From Thermomonospora catenispora (GTDB lineage: Bacteria; Actinomycetota; Actinomycetes; Streptosporangiales; Streptosporangiaceae), in assembly GCF_006363815.1 (NCBI RefSeq), contig NZ_RRYT01000003.1, forward strand, positions 186,001-250,000: a stretch of DNA of 64,000 nt, given 5' to 3'. Of this stretch, positions 63,498 to 64,000 are shown piece after piece; position 1 is the stretch's first letter, and each line of letters opens with the position of its first letter. The notes under the pieces are model-generated. The model ran no database searches, was not told the origin of the DNA, and saw only the letters and a program-made list of their open reading frames with translations. The translations under genes and the position numbers were made by a program.

Positions 63498-64000
63498 TCA
63501 CGCCACACCGAGGAGGGCGTGGGCGCGGCGGCGGTCGGAGCGGAACTCGGCGGTGGGGCCGCGGTGCACGATCCGGCCCTTGCGCATCACCGCGACCTTG
63601 TCGGCCAGCCGGAACGCCAGGTGCAGGTCCTGCTCGACCAGGACGGCGGAGATGCCCTCGGCGCACAGCCGCTCCAGCACCCCGGCGATCTGGTCCACCA
63701 CGGCGGGGGCCAGCCCGTCGGACGGCTCGTCGAGCAGCAGCAGCCGGGGGGCGCGCAGCAGCACCCGGCCGATGGCGAGCATCTGCTGCTCGCCGCCGGA
63801 GAGCTGGTCGCCCCGGTTGGCGCGGCGCTCGGCCAGCCGGGGCATCAGCTCATAGACGCGCTCCACCGTCCAGGGGCCGCCGCGGCGGGGAGCGGCGATC
63901 TGAAGGTTCTCCTCGACGGTCAGCGGCGCGAACACCCGGCGGCCCTGCGGCACGATGGCCGCCCCGGCGCGGGCGACGACGTGCGCCGGGGCGCCGGCCA
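63498..64000 (-). CDS. livF: Second LivF-type ABC importer ATPase, partial
   Basis: The C-terminal 166 residues or so of a LivF-family ATPase; the gene continues beyond the right edge with its frame open to base 64000. Seen: AIVPQGRRVFAPLTVEENLQ, signature LSGGEQQMLAIGRVLL, Walker B RLLLLDEPSDGLAP and VEQDLHLAFRLADKVAVM. It belongs to a second HAAT importer on the minus strand, distinct from the livGF pair at 57386-58823. Confidence 0.92.
   Translation of the reverse strand, partial: AGAPAHVVARAGAAIVPQGRRVFAPLTVEENLQIAAPRRGGPWTVERVYELMPRLAERRANRGDQLSGGEQQMLAIGRVLLRAPRLLLLDEPSDGLAPAVVDQIAGVLERLCAEGISAVLVEQDLHLAFRLADKVAVMRKGRIVHRGPTAEFRSDRRRAHALLGVA

Overview
The window is very GC-rich with GC-ending codons, frequent GTG starts and ATGA/GTGA gene overlaps, as in a filamentous actinomycete. 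Its siderophore assembly line matches what I recall of the madurastatins of Actinomadura, so a Thermomonosporaceae-type host (Actinomadura or a relative) is my best guess. This is inference from gene content, not a database result.

Layout. 1-2.2 kb: end of cstA with its small DUF466 partner, a hypothetical gene and a DinB-like DUF664 gene. 2.2-5.9 kb: a BtuFCD-type ABC importer behind a cobalamin riboswitch. 6-10 kb: a decaying patch with a GNAT remnant, an AraC regulator, a frameshifted EamA transporter, a DUF2000 gene, a broken lipoprotein gene and an intact low-GC relative of it, followed by a phosphotransferase gene (10.0-10.8 kb). 11-21.5 kb: siderophore block 1 (FecCD-type permeases and ATPase, ArCP-Cy-A-PCP synthetase, EntS-like exporter, aspartate decarboxylase, salicyl-AMP ligase), interrupted by an alkD-like gene. 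21.7-27.5 kb: an accessory stretch (XRE/TPR regulator, small proteins, a frameshifted XRE regulator next to an aldo/keto reductase, a YqeB-like gene, a small secreted protein). 27.8-41.3 kb: siderophore block 2 (salicylate synthase and a roughly 4,020-residue NRPS, divergent from a pair of iron boxes). 41.4-45.5 kb: a TauD-type dioxygenase behind a sulfur-type leader peptide and attenuator, then two membrane proteins. 45.7-47.9 kb: siderophore block 3 (binding lipoprotein, MbtH, siderophore-interacting reductase). 48-57 kb: small conserved genes, a DUF574 methyltransferase, 3-hydroxybutyrate dehydrogenase, a PucR regulator, a MerR/MFS pair, a PHB-depolymerase-like protein and a secreted esterase. 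57.4-64 kb: a livGFKHM-type amino-acid importer, NADP-glutamate dehydrogenase, and a second LivF cut by the window edge.

How the siderophore genes fit together. Salicylate synthase makes salicylate; the AMP ligase loads it on the ArCP of the first NRPS; the Cy-A-PCP module adds and cyclises Ser (or Thr/Cys). On the large NRPS I read adenylation codes of Gly (DILQLGVVWK), beta-alanine-like (IDTTISLGDK) and N5-hydroxyornithine (DMENLGLINK). The third module carries an N-methyltransferase and the last module is C-PCP without its own A domain or thioesterase. PanD, behind an iron box, supplies beta-alanine. The predicted product is salicyl-oxazoline-Gly-betaAla-N-Me-hOrn-(cyclo)hOrn, i.e. madurastatin-like. 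Six clear iron boxes (DmdR1/IdeR type) mark the regulon. No ornithine N-monooxygenase is present in the window.

The most useful new observations are: the third condensation domain has lost both histidines of HHxxxDG; the tauD-like gene has a cysteine-ending leader peptide and a perfect hairpin attenuator, so it belongs to sulfur control rather than to the siderophore; there is a textbook 19-bp-spacer MerR promoter; and a perfect 14-bp inverted repeat encloses the ribosome binding site of the secreted esterase gene.
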